A stretch of 64,000 nucleotides of DNA, from assembly GCA_002899765.1 (NCBI GenBank), contig PPDH01000028.1, forward strand, positions 78,978-142,977, in the 5' to 3' direction. Every line of letters starts with the position of its first letter. The stretch's first letter is position 1. Shown piece after piece: positions 51,000-59,961 of this stretch. This DNA comes from Sulfurimonas sp. (GTDB lineage Bacteria > Campylobacterota > Campylobacteria > Campylobacterales > Sulfurimonadaceae). The position numbers and the translations under genes were made by a program. A model generated the notes under the pieces. It had not been told where the DNA came from. It saw only the letters and a program-made list of their open reading frames with translations, and did no database searches.

Positions 51000-51695
51000 T
51001 TAAAAGTGGAGATTCATTCTCAGGTGCGTTTTTTGAGATGATTTTCTTATTTTTTCAATAGTATTTTTACCGACACCTTGAATTTTTAAAAGTTCTTCTT
51101 CTGAAGCATTTTGCACTTCTTTGATGCTTTTTAGTCCATGTTCATAAAGATTTTTTGCTGTTTTTATACCAACGCCATCTAATTTTGTAAGTTGCTTATA
51201 GAAAAACGAATAAGGAAAATCTGCATCAATAAATTTATGTTTTTCCCAATATTTTGCAAACAATTCGTCTTCTTTTACCGCTTTTTCTAGTAAAGAAATC
51301 TTTTTATCTGTATCTATGCTTTGTTCAACAATTTTTCTAAATACAATTAAAAATTTGATATATTCTTTATCATCAACATAACCTATATCCGATGAATGTT
51401 CACTGTCTATATTGAGTGAATACTCAGGTTTAATATAAGGAAGCCATATTCCATGCCACTCTTCTTTGGCATATTGTGGTGGAGCATCTTCCCCTCTATA
51501 AATTTCGTTGTGATGGATTAAAACATCTAAAGGAGTTCTTAATTGCAAGGTTACAGAAAATCGCATCCCATCAAAAACTTCAGAATCTCCACAGTCCCAC
51601 TCTTCTAAAGGTTTGTTTTGAATTTCCCCGACTGTTTTTACTGATTTAACTTCTTGAATCGGCTTTTGAAAAATATTTTTTATGAATTGAAACAT
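51000..51695 (-). CDS. Helix-hairpin-helix protein, unknown role
   Basis: 231 residues. The N-terminal two-thirds is of unknown fold (EEWDCGDSEVFDGMRFSVTLQLRTPLDVLIH). The C-terminal about 70 residues carry two HhH units, KLDGVGIKTAKNLYEHGL and KIQGVGKNTIEKIRK, which bind DNA backbone without sequence preference. Its last codons are part of a direct repeat flanking higBA. It may belong with the two unknown genes downstream in minus-strand order (51707, 52504) as an accessory unit, but these are read before it on the minus strand with gaps of 11 and 50 bases. Confidence 0.65.
   Translation of the reverse strand: MFQFIKNIFQKPIQEVKSVKTVGEIQNKPLEEWDCGDSEVFDGMRFSVTLQLRTPLDVLIHHNEIYRGEDAPPQYAKEEWHGIWLPYIKPEYSLNIDSEHSSDIGYVDDKEYIKFLIVFRKIVEQSIDTDKKISLLEKAVKEDELFAKYWEKHKFIDADFPYSFFYKQLTKLDGVGIKTAKNLYEHGLKSIKEVQNASEEELLKIQGVGKNTIEKIRKSSQKTHLRMNLHF
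51002..51023. repeat. 22-base direct repeat, copy 2 (3' end of the HhH gene)
   Basis: Exact partner of 50190-50211, 812 bases away. Confidence 0.8.
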
Positions 51696-51706
51696 GTGAC
51701 TCCTTA

Positions 51707-52453
51707 TTATCTAATAAATCCACCTTTTATTTTTGCATACTTTATTTTTTCGATTATATCATCACATGATTCATTCATAAAATATGCTTCTAAACATGAA
51801 AATAAAGTTTCAGAATATTCACTTAGCGTGTAAGATGTATGATTGCTTATATTTTTATGTTCATCTTGGCTTGTTCGAGTTTTAATATGAATTAAACCTA
51901 AATGAGCAAATTTATTTAATGATATAGACATAATTTCTGTTTTACTGCTTACATAATTACTAAGAGAAAAAGAGTCCCCATTTTTCTCTATATTGTCATA
52001 ATACACACAATAATAAATTTTAAAATCATCTCTCGAAAATGTTGCTAAATTATAAAAAAGCTGTTTTTCGTAATAGTTGAGTCCATTGTTTTCACTAAAC
52101 ATTTTCACTAGATATGCCATCATGTATATTTGTAAATCATCATCCAAGTCTATTACCTTATTTAATGCCTCTACAAATAAGGTTTTTTTATTTTCATCAT
52201 CTTCTATATTTTTTATATACTCATTTATTTCTATATTTGAGATTTTATTAAAGCTTTTGATAAATGTGTTTATTTTCATATTTATATTAAAAGTTCTTAC
52301 TTGTCTCAGAAGAGAAATAATCTTACTTCCGTCTGAAGCAATTTCAGAAACCTCTTTTACAATAGGAAAGTTTTTTTGAATGCTTTCCCATAAATCGTTG
52401 AAACCTAGATAATTCATTGTTACACTCTCCAAAAGATTGATTAAATCTGACAT
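51707..52453 (-). CDS. Unknown 248-residue protein of accessory patch
   Basis: A mostly helical protein that lacks a signal peptide and membrane helices. Segments include MNYLGFNDLWESIQKNF and KEVSEIASDGSKIISLLRQVRTFNINMK (N-terminal helices), then FNLATFSRDDFKIYYCVYYDN-like strand-helix text and a final wHTH-like piece FAHLGLIHIKTRTSQDEH. The winged-helix reading is tentative. The codon use is more AT-rich than the neighbours and the gene lies among accessory genes, consistent with horizontal origin. No family is recognised. Confidence 0.6.
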   Translation of the reverse strand: MSDLINLLESVTMNYLGFNDLWESIQKNFPIVKEVSEIASDGSKIISLLRQVRTFNINMKINTFIKSFNKISNIEINEYIKNIEDDENKKTLFVEALNKVIDLDDDLQIYMMAYLVKMFSENNGLNYYEKQLFYNLATFSRDDFKIYYCVYYDNIEKNGDSFSLSNYVSSKTEIMSISLNKFAHLGLIHIKTRTSQDEHKNISNHTSYTLSEYSETLFSCLEAYFMNESCDDIIEKIKYAKIKGGFIR

Positions 52454-52503
52454 CTCAAAAAATTGAGATGATTTTTAACTACTATGAATATTCATATATA
52501 ACT

Positions 52504-53007
52504 TTATAATATTCCAAATAAAGCACTAGTTCCAGCACCTATGATACTAGCGACAGTTGAATTCTCAAAAAGTTGTTTTAATAAAATTTTTGCTTCTTCA
52601 TCATTTGTTTTTGATACTTTTTCTACTAAGTCATTGATTGTAATATTTACAGTTTGTGAATTATGATTTACTATTTGTAATTGCTCTCCATGCACTGAAC
52701 CAATATTAATCACAGAACTACTTGAATCATTTTTTTTCTGCATTAAATCATTCTCACAATACAATGTGAGCAGATGATGATGTTTTGTGCCACGACCTAA
52801 TGTTCCGCCTTTCATAAATTTTAAATCAGTTACTTTATATTCATGCTCTCTTGCACCTAATTTAACTTTAATGATATCATCTATTCCAATATCAGGTTCT
52901 TCAGTATAAGGAATTAATAATTTATTCTCTTTTATATTACGGTTACACTTATATTCACTACCTGCAATTACTACTATATCTGGATATGCTAATGCGTTAA
53001 AATCCAT
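52504..53007 (-). CDS. Unknown 167-residue protein with C-terminal small-residue helix
   Basis: ATG 53007 has GGAGA upstream and is chosen over 53025. The first about 90 residues form a beta domain (PDIVVIAGSEYKCNRNIKENKLLIPY, then DIIKVKLGAREHEYKVTDLKF). Then comes VINIGSVHGEQLQIVNHNSQTVNITIND, an amyloid- or RHIM-like strand pattern. It ends with a helix (DEEAKILLKQLFENSTVASI) and IGAGTSALFGIL, a small-residue hydrophobic tail that might insert in membranes. Proteins with such layout occur among bacterial defence effectors; this is only suggestive. It lies just upstream of the 248-residue gene on the same strand (50-base gap). Confidence 0.6.
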   Translation of the reverse strand: MDFNALAYPDIVVIAGSEYKCNRNIKENKLLIPYTEEPDIGIDDIIKVKLGAREHEYKVTDLKFMKGGTLGRGTKHHHLLTLYCENDLMQKKNDSSSSVINIGSVHGEQLQIVNHNSQTVNITINDLVEKVSKTNDEEAKILLKQLFENSTVASIIGAGTSALFGIL

Positions 53008-53087
53008 GTTGTCTCCACTTTTCAAATTTGCTCAATTATATCTATATGTTTTAGCTAGTTTTCAAAATATTGCAAATTGAAATATTT

Positions 53088-53275
53088 TTATATACCTTCC
53101 ACAATCCTAATCTCTTCATCACTCAACCCGTAAAGTTCATACACCATTTTATCTATCTCTTTGTAGGTTTTGGTTATTTCTATTTTTAGTTTACATGTAA
53201 GTGCTTTGTCATTTTCAAAGATGGCTTGCCACTCTTGTTTGAAGTTGTATTCTTGAAAGTTGTTGCATATAATTT
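53088..53275 (-). pseudogene. Relic of a restriction-modification methylase C terminus
   Basis: The minus strand reads YNFKQEWQAIFENDKALTCK and then EIDKMVYELYGLSDEEIRIVEGI before a stop at 53088-53090. The last motif is typical of the extreme C terminus of Eco57I/type IIG-like methylases (IDKMVYELYGL..EEI.IVE). No start or catalytic part remains. The 400-base interval 53008-53408 holds this relic and nothing else recognisable. Confidence 0.7.
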
Positions 53276-53408
53276 TCCGTTGTTTTTATTGTTGCTTGTA
53301 TCTTAGCTTATCCTTGCTATACAAATAGTTAAACTATTTTTAATTATGTCAATGAGTTACTTTATGCAGCTCTATTCATATAAAGTTTAATCAGAAACTT
53401 GCACTAAA

Positions 53409-55979
53409 CTAAGAGTGGAATTTTTTTCTAAAAAACTTCTCAACTTCCATCACTGCGACCAGCGTTAAAGCGATAAGAAGCAGTGTTGCCCATATCTTTA
53501 TGCTAACAGGCTCAACGCTAAGTATAGACTGCATAAAAGGTGTGTACATGGCTATCATATGAATACCTTGTGCAGAAATAACCGATATCCATAAGAGTAT
53601 ATTTCTAGCATGATTGATTTTAAAGATGGAGTTGTTTTCACTTCGTGAATTAAAGGTATGAACATTTTCAAAAAGTACCATCATAAGCAGTGTAATATTT
53701 CTCGCCGCTTCCTCTTGATATCCAAACTCAAGCAGAGTATAAAAAAGAGCAAATGCCGAGATGCCCATGTGCAAACCGCCTACGACGACTCTGCTAATCA
53801 TAGTTTTGTTAAATATAGGTTCTTTCGGGTCGCGCGGTTTACGTTTTAGTACTCCTGGTTCCGCTTTTTCAACTGCCAATGCTACATCTTGTATGCCGTT
53901 TGCAACAAGGTTAAGCCAGAGTATCTGCACAGGCAGAAGCGTGATAGGTATGAAAAATATGATTGAGAGAAGCACAAGCACTATCTCTGCAAATCCGGTA
54001 CTGATAAGAAGATGGATAACTTTGCGGATATTGTCATACGCAACCCGTCCCTCTTCAACACCGTTAACGATAGAGCCGAAATAATCATCCGTTAGTATCA
54101 AATCACTAGATTCACGTGCGACATCCGTACCGCTTTTACCCATAGCGATACCTATGTTTGCAAATTTGAGTGCGGGTGCATCGTTTACGCCGTCTCCCGT
54201 AACTGCTACAAAGTGACCAAGTTCTTGAAATGTTTTTACTATTAGCTGCTTTTGTTCGGGAGAGACCCTTGCAAATACGCGTTTGTTTGCAATCTCCTCT
54301 TTTATGGCTCCGCGCTCCCTCCAGTGAGAAATCGCAACTCCGTCCATTATCTCATCTCTACTTATTGCTATACCGAGTTCTTTTGCTATATAAAATGCCG
54401 TATTTGGGTGATCCCCTGTTACCATAACCACTTCAATCCCCGCCTCTTCTGCACTGCGCAGAGCCTCTTTGACTCCCTCTCGCAACGGGTCGGTTATAGC
54501 AGCAAATCCAAGATATATATAACCATCCTCTGCAATGTCGCTTCCGTCGTTAACTCTGTATGCTAAGGCTATATTTCTAAATCCTTTTGCCGCCCACTCA
54601 TCCACCTGTTTTAACACAAACTCTTTCTCATCCTTGCCAAGTGCGCTTTTAGTAAGTATAACCTCTGGTGAGCCTTTGATAAAATCAACTTTTTTGCCAT
54701 TAATCTCATAACTTGCCGCCGAGTATTTATTGAGAGGTTCATAGGGAGTTAGTGCAAGGGCTTTTGTGTTTTCATACTTTTTAAAAAGAGTCTCATCAAG
54801 CAAGAGAGCATATCTAGCTAAGGCTATATCAACTTGATCACCTATAAAGACAAACTCATCACTCTCTTTGCGGTGAGTTGATTCGTTGCACAAAAGAGCA
54901 CTTAGAACTACATGTTCATCTACCGCTTCACTGCTGCTATATGTTTTATCAGGGCTTATAAAGTGTTCAACGCTTAGAGAGTTTTGCGTCATCGTTCCTG
55001 TTTTGTCACTCGCAATAAACGTACATGAGCCAAGTCCTTCAATTGCGGAGAGTTTGCGCACAATAACATTTCTCTTGCTCATCACACTGCTTGCAACACT
55101 AAGCGCAACCGTAATTGCGACAGGAAGCCCCTCGGGAATGGCAGATACCGCAAGTGCTACCGTAAGAAAAAATATATCTTTTAGCGGCATATCCTGATAG
55201 ACACCGAGCATGATAATAAGCAGCGCAACACCGCTGATAATTTTTGAGATATTGAAAGAGAACTTCTCCATACGCAGCATAAGCGGCGGTTTTGCAATCT
55301 TTACCTCTGCTAAAAGAGAGGCGATTTTACCAACTTCCGTCAGCTCGGCTATTGCCGTTACGACTCCGATTGCACGCCCTTTTGTAACCAAAGAGCCGCC
55401 GTATAGCATATTCTGCCTCTCGCCTATAGGCTCATCTTCATCTTGAGAGATATATTGCGGATTTTTGCTTACTTCGATAGACTCGCCTGTAAGAAGCGAT
55501 TCGTTTACCTGCAGATCATTCGTTTCTATAAGACGTATATCAGCTGGAGCCTTTACGCCTGATTCAAAAAAGACAATATCACCGACTGTCACATCTTCGC
55601 TGAGTATCTCGACTTTGTTGCCGTCTCTTAGGACATTCACATAAGTTTTGATTACTTTTCTAAGAGCATCTGCCCTCTCGCCTGCATTATACTCTTGATA
55701 TGTTCCCACAACGGCATTTACAAGAAGTGCCGCCATAATAAAACCGGCATCGCTAAACTCTTTAATGGCTAAAGATATAACGGCAGCGATAAGTAGAACA
55801 TAAATAACAGGACTTTTAAACTGCTGGGTAAATATATTTAAGAGAGTACGCTTCTCACCTTCGGGCAAAATATTTTTACCATAATGCCGAGCGCGCAAAG
55901 CTACTTCATCACTGCTTAATCCGTCGATGCTGCACTCTAAATCCCTAAGCGTCTCTTCTGCGCTTTTTGTATGAAACAT
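53409..55979 (-). CDS. P-type cation-transporting ATPase (type II)
   Basis: 856 residues. Actuator domain with LLTGESIEVSK, phosphorylation loop SDKTGTMTQNSL with the phospho-Asp, nucleotide-binding domain (KGSPE), hinge VTGDGVNDAPALK, and a C-terminal six-helix block. Membrane helix 4 has SAIPEGLPVAIT, the ion-site pattern of the PMCA/SERCA group; helix 6 reads LNLVANGIQDVALAVEKAEPG, unlike classical Ca-ATPase, so the cation is uncertain (Ca, Mn or a monovalent ion). It acts in the inner membrane. It is monocistronic, with a small lysine-rich gene upstream. Confidence 0.9.
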   Translation of the reverse strand: MFHTKSAEETLRDLECSIDGLSSDEVALRARHYGKNILPEGEKRTLLNIFTQQFKSPVIYVLLIAAVISLAIKEFSDAGFIMAALLVNAVVGTYQEYNAGERADALRKVIKTYVNVLRDGNKVEILSEDVTVGDIVFFESGVKAPADIRLIETNDLQVNESLLTGESIEVSKNPQYISQDEDEPIGERQNMLYGGSLVTKGRAIGVVTAIAELTEVGKIASLLAEVKIAKPPLMLRMEKFSFNISKIISGVALLIIMLGVYQDMPLKDIFFLTVALAVSAIPEGLPVAITVALSVASSVMSKRNVIVRKLSAIEGLGSCTFIASDKTGTMTQNSLSVEHFISPDKTYSSSEAVDEHVVLSALLCNESTHRKESDEFVFIGDQVDIALARYALLLDETLFKKYENTKALALTPYEPLNKYSAASYEINGKKVDFIKGSPEVILTKSALGKDEKEFVLKQVDEWAAKGFRNIALAYRVNDGSDIAEDGYIYLGFAAITDPLREGVKEALRSAEEAGIEVVMVTGDHPNTAFYIAKELGIAISRDEIMDGVAISHWRERGAIKEEIANKRVFARVSPEQKQLIVKTFQELGHFVAVTGDGVNDAPALKFANIGIAMGKSGTDVARESSDLILTDDYFGSIVNGVEEGRVAYDNIRKVIHLLISTGFAEIVLVLLSIIFFIPITLLPVQILWLNLVANGIQDVALAVEKAEPGVLKRKPRDPKEPIFNKTMISRVVVGGLHMGISAFALFYTLLEFGYQEEAARNITLLMMVLFENVHTFNSRSENNSIFKINHARNILLWISVISAQGIHMIAMYTPFMQSILSVEPVSIKIWATLLLIALTLVAVMEVEKFFRKKFHS

Positions 55980-56016
55980 ACGATGTTATTTCAAAAAAAG
56001 TTTACTCAACTTAAAG

Positions 56017-56166
56017 CTACTTTTTCTTCTTAATACTCTTTTTTTCTGCTTTTTCTTTCTTTTTAAAGTCTTTAATGTTCTTTTTGACCTCTTGCTTAAG
56101 CTCTTTTTTCAGTATCGCTTTTAACTCTTTTTTTACGATTTTTTGAACTTTTCTCTTGTCAATCAT
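56017..56166 (-). CDS. 49-residue lysine-rich small protein
   Basis: Open frame of 50 codons with AAGGAT before the ATG. The product is nearly half lysine and fully helical (KRKVQKIVKKELKAILKKEL), ending KKKK. It could bind nucleic acid or acidic partners; no family is known. It starts 187 bases upstream of the P-type ATPase start, both on the minus strand. It is real if homologues exist; the evidence is the ribosome site and the regular helical pattern only. Confidence 0.45.
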   Translation of the reverse strand: MIDKRKVQKIVKKELKAILKKELKQEVKKNIKDFKKKEKAEKKSIKKKK

Positions 56167-56358
56167 CTTAAATCCTTTAAGTTTATATGTTATATCATAG
56201 TCCCAATGAGCTTAATTTAAACTATTGTGATTATAGTTTATATACGATTTTGACAGTATCAAATAGTGTTTAAAAACCTAGTCTACCCCGATTGCGTGAA
56301 GTACATAACGATTAAGAAATTTTAATAATATCAGTAAAAATATGATAAAATTGCGCCG

Positions 56359-56625
56359 ATGAAATTTAACGTACTGCTATCAATACTCTTTGCTATTGTT
56401 ACAAGCTTTGCCGCTATCCATGAAGTAGAGCATATTGAACATAACGACAGTTCTACTTGTTTAGTCTGTACCGTCAATAGCAACTTGGTATCTGCAGATG
56501 CGGTTAAATTTGCTTCAGATGTTGAGCTTTTTCACTTTGAAGCGATTGCTCACAATGCCCCTGTTTCATATCTACATGTAAAAACATACTCAAATCAAAA
56601 CCGAGCCCCTCCAAAAATATCCTAA
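56359..56625 (+). CDS. Small exported His/Cys protein beside zinc genes
   Basis: 88 residues. The signal peptide runs to about residue 18 (LFAIVTSFA). The mature part starts AIHEVEHIEHNDSSTCLVCTVNS, with four His and a CxxC pair, an evident metal-binding segment. It ends with NQNRAPPKIS. Related layout (His/Cys near the N terminus and a short Pro-Pro tail) is seen in the first gene of the efflux operon (41174-41488). It is upstream of the zinc porin, znuA and znuB, so zinc handling is the natural guess. Confidence 0.65.
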   Translation: MKFNVLLSILFAIVTSFAAIHEVEHIEHNDSSTCLVCTVNSNLVSADAVKFASDVELFHFEAIAHNAPVSYLHVKTYSNQNRAPPKIS

Positions 56626-56690
56626 AAAATAAACAATTATTACTATTGTCAAAACTATAAATTGAGCGCTCTGAATAATTAAGTTTTTGG

Positions 56691-56754
56691 ATTGCCGCGC
56701 TTCTAAAGAAGCTCGCAATGACAGTCATTGCGAGGAGTTTACGACGAAGCAATC
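56691..56754. repeat. Dispersed palindromic repeat, copy 2
   Basis: Reverse-oriented and nearly identical to 15705-15772, with inner palindrome gctcgcaatgac-a-gtcattgcgag. It accounts for the core of the 310-base gap 56626-56935, which otherwise holds only AT-rich promoter sequence for the porin gene. Confidence 0.85.
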
Positions 56755-56935
56755 TATATTTAATCAGAGTATTCGATTATACACATGAGTATTTTTTCGA
56801 TTTGTACTATTTAGTAAAGACGTATTTAAAGAATGAGTTTTCTACTGTTTTAAATCTCATAAAATAACTCTTTTCTAAAAGGCGTATCATTAAAAGAAAA
56901 AAAATTATAAAAATAAATTTTAGGATAAAAAAATT

Positions 56936-58204
56936 ATGAAAAAAATATTATTATCAAGCGTACTCTGTACGGCTTTAGTTTACGGTGCAGATGTACTTCC
57001 TGTTGAAAAAAGAACTTTTGATCAGTCAAAATTCATTCCCGATATCTCTTTGATTCTAGATGCCTCTTATGTAGACAGAAATGTAAAAGATGACGAGGTT
57101 GGACATTTAGAACTTCCAGGTGTGGCTCATGGGCTTTTAGGTTCTCATTCACATGGGGATGACAATCATGCAACTTATAACGCAGAAAACGGATTTAATA
57201 TAAACTATGCAGAACTTGTACTCTCAAGCTCGGTAGACCCGTTTTTCACTATGGACGGCGTATTTCACTTCTCAGAAAACGGTGTTGAGATAGAGGAGCT
57301 TTTCTTTACCTCAAACGCTCTTGGATACGGCACAAAAATCAAAGGCGGAAAATTTAACTCGAACTTCGGGTACTTAAATGAGCAACACCACCATTATTGG
57401 GATTTTGCGGATATGCCTTTGGTTTATGAGGCATTTTTAGGAATGCACGGTATAAATGAAAAAGGTGCGCAGATACAGTGGACGGCTCCGACTCCGTTTT
57501 ATTTGATGGCAGGATTTGAAGTACTTCAAGGCGAAAATGAGCAGATGTTCGGAAATGAGACTATCGGCGACGTTGAAGACCCGATAGCAGCCGGCAAAGA
57601 TGGTCCAACCCTTTACATAGGGTATATAAAAGCATCTCACGATATAGGAAACACGACGCTTTTAGGCGGTCTCTCCTACGCACAAGGAAAATCAAGAATT
57701 GACCACAGCGGTGATGAAGAAAATCCACATGCATTTAGCGGCGATGCAAAACTTTACGGTGCCGATTTTGTAGTACTGCATGCTCTTGACTCTTACAAAT
57801 CTATCAAATGGCAGAGTGAGTATCTGCAAAGAGAACTAGACGGAACACAATATGCACTAGATACGGACGGAACAGTTCTTGGTTCGCCTTCAATGCTTAA
57901 AGAGCAGAGCGGTCTATATTCACAACTTATATATACACATGATAAAAATTGGAGAATGGGCGCAAGATACGATACAATCTTAAAAAATGATGTAACAAAA
58001 AACGGTTTGGATGTAGAACAACATAGCGGACTTGACAAATATACGGCAATGGTAGAGTACCACACAAGCGAGTTTGCAAGATTTAGACTTCAATACAGCC
58101 GTGATAATGCTATGTTTAACGAAGATGGCCAAAGAGAAAAAATTGACACTGTAATTCTTCAAGCAAATATCTCTATCGGTGCGCACGCGGCACATAGTTT
58201 TTAA
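56936..58204 (+). CDS. Zinc-linked outer-membrane porin-like protein
   Basis: 422 residues. Signal peptide (ending LVYGA), then a beta-barrel of about 16 strands. His-rich loops GLLGSHSHGDDNHATY and NEQHHHYWDFADMP point to metal binding. The C terminus (ILQANISIGAHAAHSF) ends in Phe, as expected for outer-membrane insertion. It is followed by znuA and znuB on the same strand and resembles proteins annotated as zinc-regulated outer-membrane receptors; no TonB box or plug domain is visible, so passive uptake is more likely. Confidence 0.8.
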   Translation: MKKILLSSVLCTALVYGADVLPVEKRTFDQSKFIPDISLILDASYVDRNVKDDEVGHLELPGVAHGLLGSHSHGDDNHATYNAENGFNINYAELVLSSSVDPFFTMDGVFHFSENGVEIEELFFTSNALGYGTKIKGGKFNSNFGYLNEQHHHYWDFADMPLVYEAFLGMHGINEKGAQIQWTAPTPFYLMAGFEVLQGENEQMFGNETIGDVEDPIAAGKDGPTLYIGYIKASHDIGNTTLLGGLSYAQGKSRIDHSGDEENPHAFSGDAKLYGADFVVLHALDSYKSIKWQSEYLQRELDGTQYALDTDGTVLGSPSMLKEQSGLYSQLIYTHDKNWRMGARYDTILKNDVTKNGLDVEQHSGLDKYTAMVEYHTSEFARFRLQYSRDNAMFNEDGQREKIDTVILQANISIGAHAAHSF

Positions 58205-58326
58205 GATGTCTACACTAGTTTCTATAATTATCTGCCTCGGCAGAGGCAAGCTTCAGTGCCATAGCGGCTAGCGTAGCAAATCGGGACTTTGTTCCGATTG
58301 CGTGTAAAAAATAAAAAGAGCAAATT

Positions 58327-59214
58327 ATGAAAAAATTATTAACATTACTAACACTTATAACGTTTCTGCCGCTAACGTTGTTAGCTCACCTAAATATTGC
58401 GGTAAGCTACCCATACATTGGCGCGCTTACCAAAACAATAGGCGGCGAGCATATTACGACTACGGTTTTGGCAAAGGGGAACTGGGATCCGCATTTTATT
58501 ATTCCACGTCCTTCTCTTATAACAAAAGTGAGAAATGCAGATGCACTTATCATGAACGGCGGGCAGCTTGAGATTGGCTGGCTGCCTCCTCTTATTAACC
58601 GTGCAGGAAATCCAAAGACTTCACCCTCCTCTGCAACATTTTTAAATCTTTCTCATCATGTAGAGCTTATAAACAAGCCAAGCGAAGTAGATAGAAAAGA
58701 CGGCGACATTCATCCCGATGGCAATCCGCACTTTCATCTAAGCCCGCAAAACATTCTGTTTTTGGCACAGACCATAAAAAAATTTTTAATCTCTATAGAT
58801 AAAGAACACTATGAGGTTTACGAAAAAAACTATGCTGATTTTTCTAAGATGTGGAACCAAAAGATGAATGAGTGGAGCCAAAAAATGAGCGATAAAAAAG
58901 GCTTAAAGGTTATCCAATTTCATGACAATTTAGCTTATTTTAACAAAGCCTACGGACTTATAAATATAGGCACTATCGAGCCTCTTCCCGGTATTCCGCC
59001 CTCATCAAGACATACCATAGAAACGATTGAGCTTATAAAAAAAGAGAATCCTTGCTGCATCCTCCATGATGTTTATCACTCAACAAAAACAGCTGATTTT
59101 ATCTCTTTAAAAACAGGTATAAAGATTGTTCTTATGCCACATGATTTAGAAGCGTTAGAAAATATTGACGACTTAGGCTCACTTTTTGATCATCTAACAA
59201 GCGCAATAAAATGA
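58327..59214 (+). CDS. znuA: Zinc/manganese ABC transporter substrate-binding protein
   Basis: 295 residues with a signal peptide (ending LLA). Cluster A-1 fold: GNWDPHFIIPRPSLI (first metal His), DADALIMNGGQLEIGWLP-like segment, HPDGNPHFHLSP (second His within a His-rich loop), QFHDNLAYFNKAYG (third His) and the C-terminal Asp/His region HDVYHSTKTADF. It captures Zn or Mn in the periplasm. The gene overlaps the permease start by 4 bases (ATGA). No ATP-binding subunit gene is found next to them. Confidence 0.88.
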   Translation: MKKLLTLLTLITFLPLTLLAHLNIAVSYPYIGALTKTIGGEHITTTVLAKGNWDPHFIIPRPSLITKVRNADALIMNGGQLEIGWLPPLINRAGNPKTSPSSATFLNLSHHVELINKPSEVDRKDGDIHPDGNPHFHLSPQNILFLAQTIKKFLISIDKEHYEVYEKNYADFSKMWNQKMNEWSQKMSDKKGLKVIQFHDNLAYFNKAYGLINIGTIEPLPGIPPSSRHTIETIELIKKENPCCILHDVYHSTKTADFISLKTGIKIVLMPHDLEALENIDDLGSLFDHLTSAIK

Positions 59215-59960
59215 CAGATATTCTTCTTGTACCAATTGCTCTTGTTATTATTCTGGTGATGCTTCACTCCTATTTCGGTATGGAGATATTAAAGCGCGGT
59301 ATCATCTTTACAGACCTTGCAATTGCGCAGTTTGCAGCTCTTGGTTCATCTATAAGTCTTGGCTATTTTCATGAAGAATATTTCTACCTCCTAACGCTTA
59401 GTTTCGCTCTTTTGAGTGCATTTCTTATAGCATTTGCTTCTACGCGCAAACTCCATTTAGAGGCGTTTATAGGAATACTTTATGTTTTAGGTGCAAGCGG
59501 CATCATGATGGTTCTCTCCCATTCTGCAGAGGGGATGGAGCACTTTAAGTCACTTCTTGCAAGCGATATACTCTTCACTCCTCCCATGGAAGTTGCAAAA
59601 AGCGGAGTTATCTACGCATTTATCGCTCTTGGACTCTACTTTATCTATCCAAGACTCGGCGGTTTTTTAAAAGAGCTTCTCTTCTTCTCGCTTCTTGCCA
59701 TCACCGTCACCTCGTCTGTTTCACTTGCAGGAGTTTTTGTCGTTTTTGTTCTTCTTATAGCACCGCCGTTTGTAGCGCTCTCTTTAAACTTTAAAAAACC
59801 TTTACTCGGGAGTTTCTTTTTTGGATGGTTTTTTAGCATAAGCGCGATTATACTATCATACTTTTACGACTTGCCGACCGGTTACAGTATCGTTTTTTTA
59901 GGCGCCGCTTTAACCGCGGCTGCGGTTTTGACAACATCAAAAAAGGCACATGAGGGCTGA
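59211..59960 (+). CDS. znuB: Zinc/manganese ABC transporter permease
   Basis: 249 residues, seven to eight membrane helices, ABC-3 family: GMEILKRGIIFTDLAIAQFAALGSSI at the N terminus and VSLAGVFVVFVLLIAPPFVALSL late, both marks of ZnuB/MntB-type permeases. It would need a ZnuC-type ATPase, absent from this cluster. Its ATGA start overlaps znuA. The next gene starts one base after its stop. Confidence 0.88.
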   Translation: MTDILLVPIALVIILVMLHSYFGMEILKRGIIFTDLAIAQFAALGSSISLGYFHEEYFYLLTLSFALLSAFLIAFASTRKLHLEAFIGILYVLGASGIMMVLSHSAEGMEHFKSLLASDILFTPPMEVAKSGVIYAFIALGLYFIYPRLGGFLKELLFFSLLAITVTSSVSLAGVFVVFVLLIAPPFVALSLNFKKPLLGSFFFGWFFSISAIILSYFYDLPTGYSIVFLGAALTAAAVLTTSKKAHEG

Positions 59961-59961
59961 T

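Noticed and set aside
53761-55446. Long antisense reading frames opposite the P-type ATPase
   Set aside because: They lie within a complete conserved gene and have no motif or ribosome site; shadows of its codon pattern.
58229-58300. Hairpins tgcctc/gaggca and aatcgg/ccgatt after the zinc porin gene as terminators
   Set aside because: Short stems without T-runs; could be chance or fragments of a repeat.
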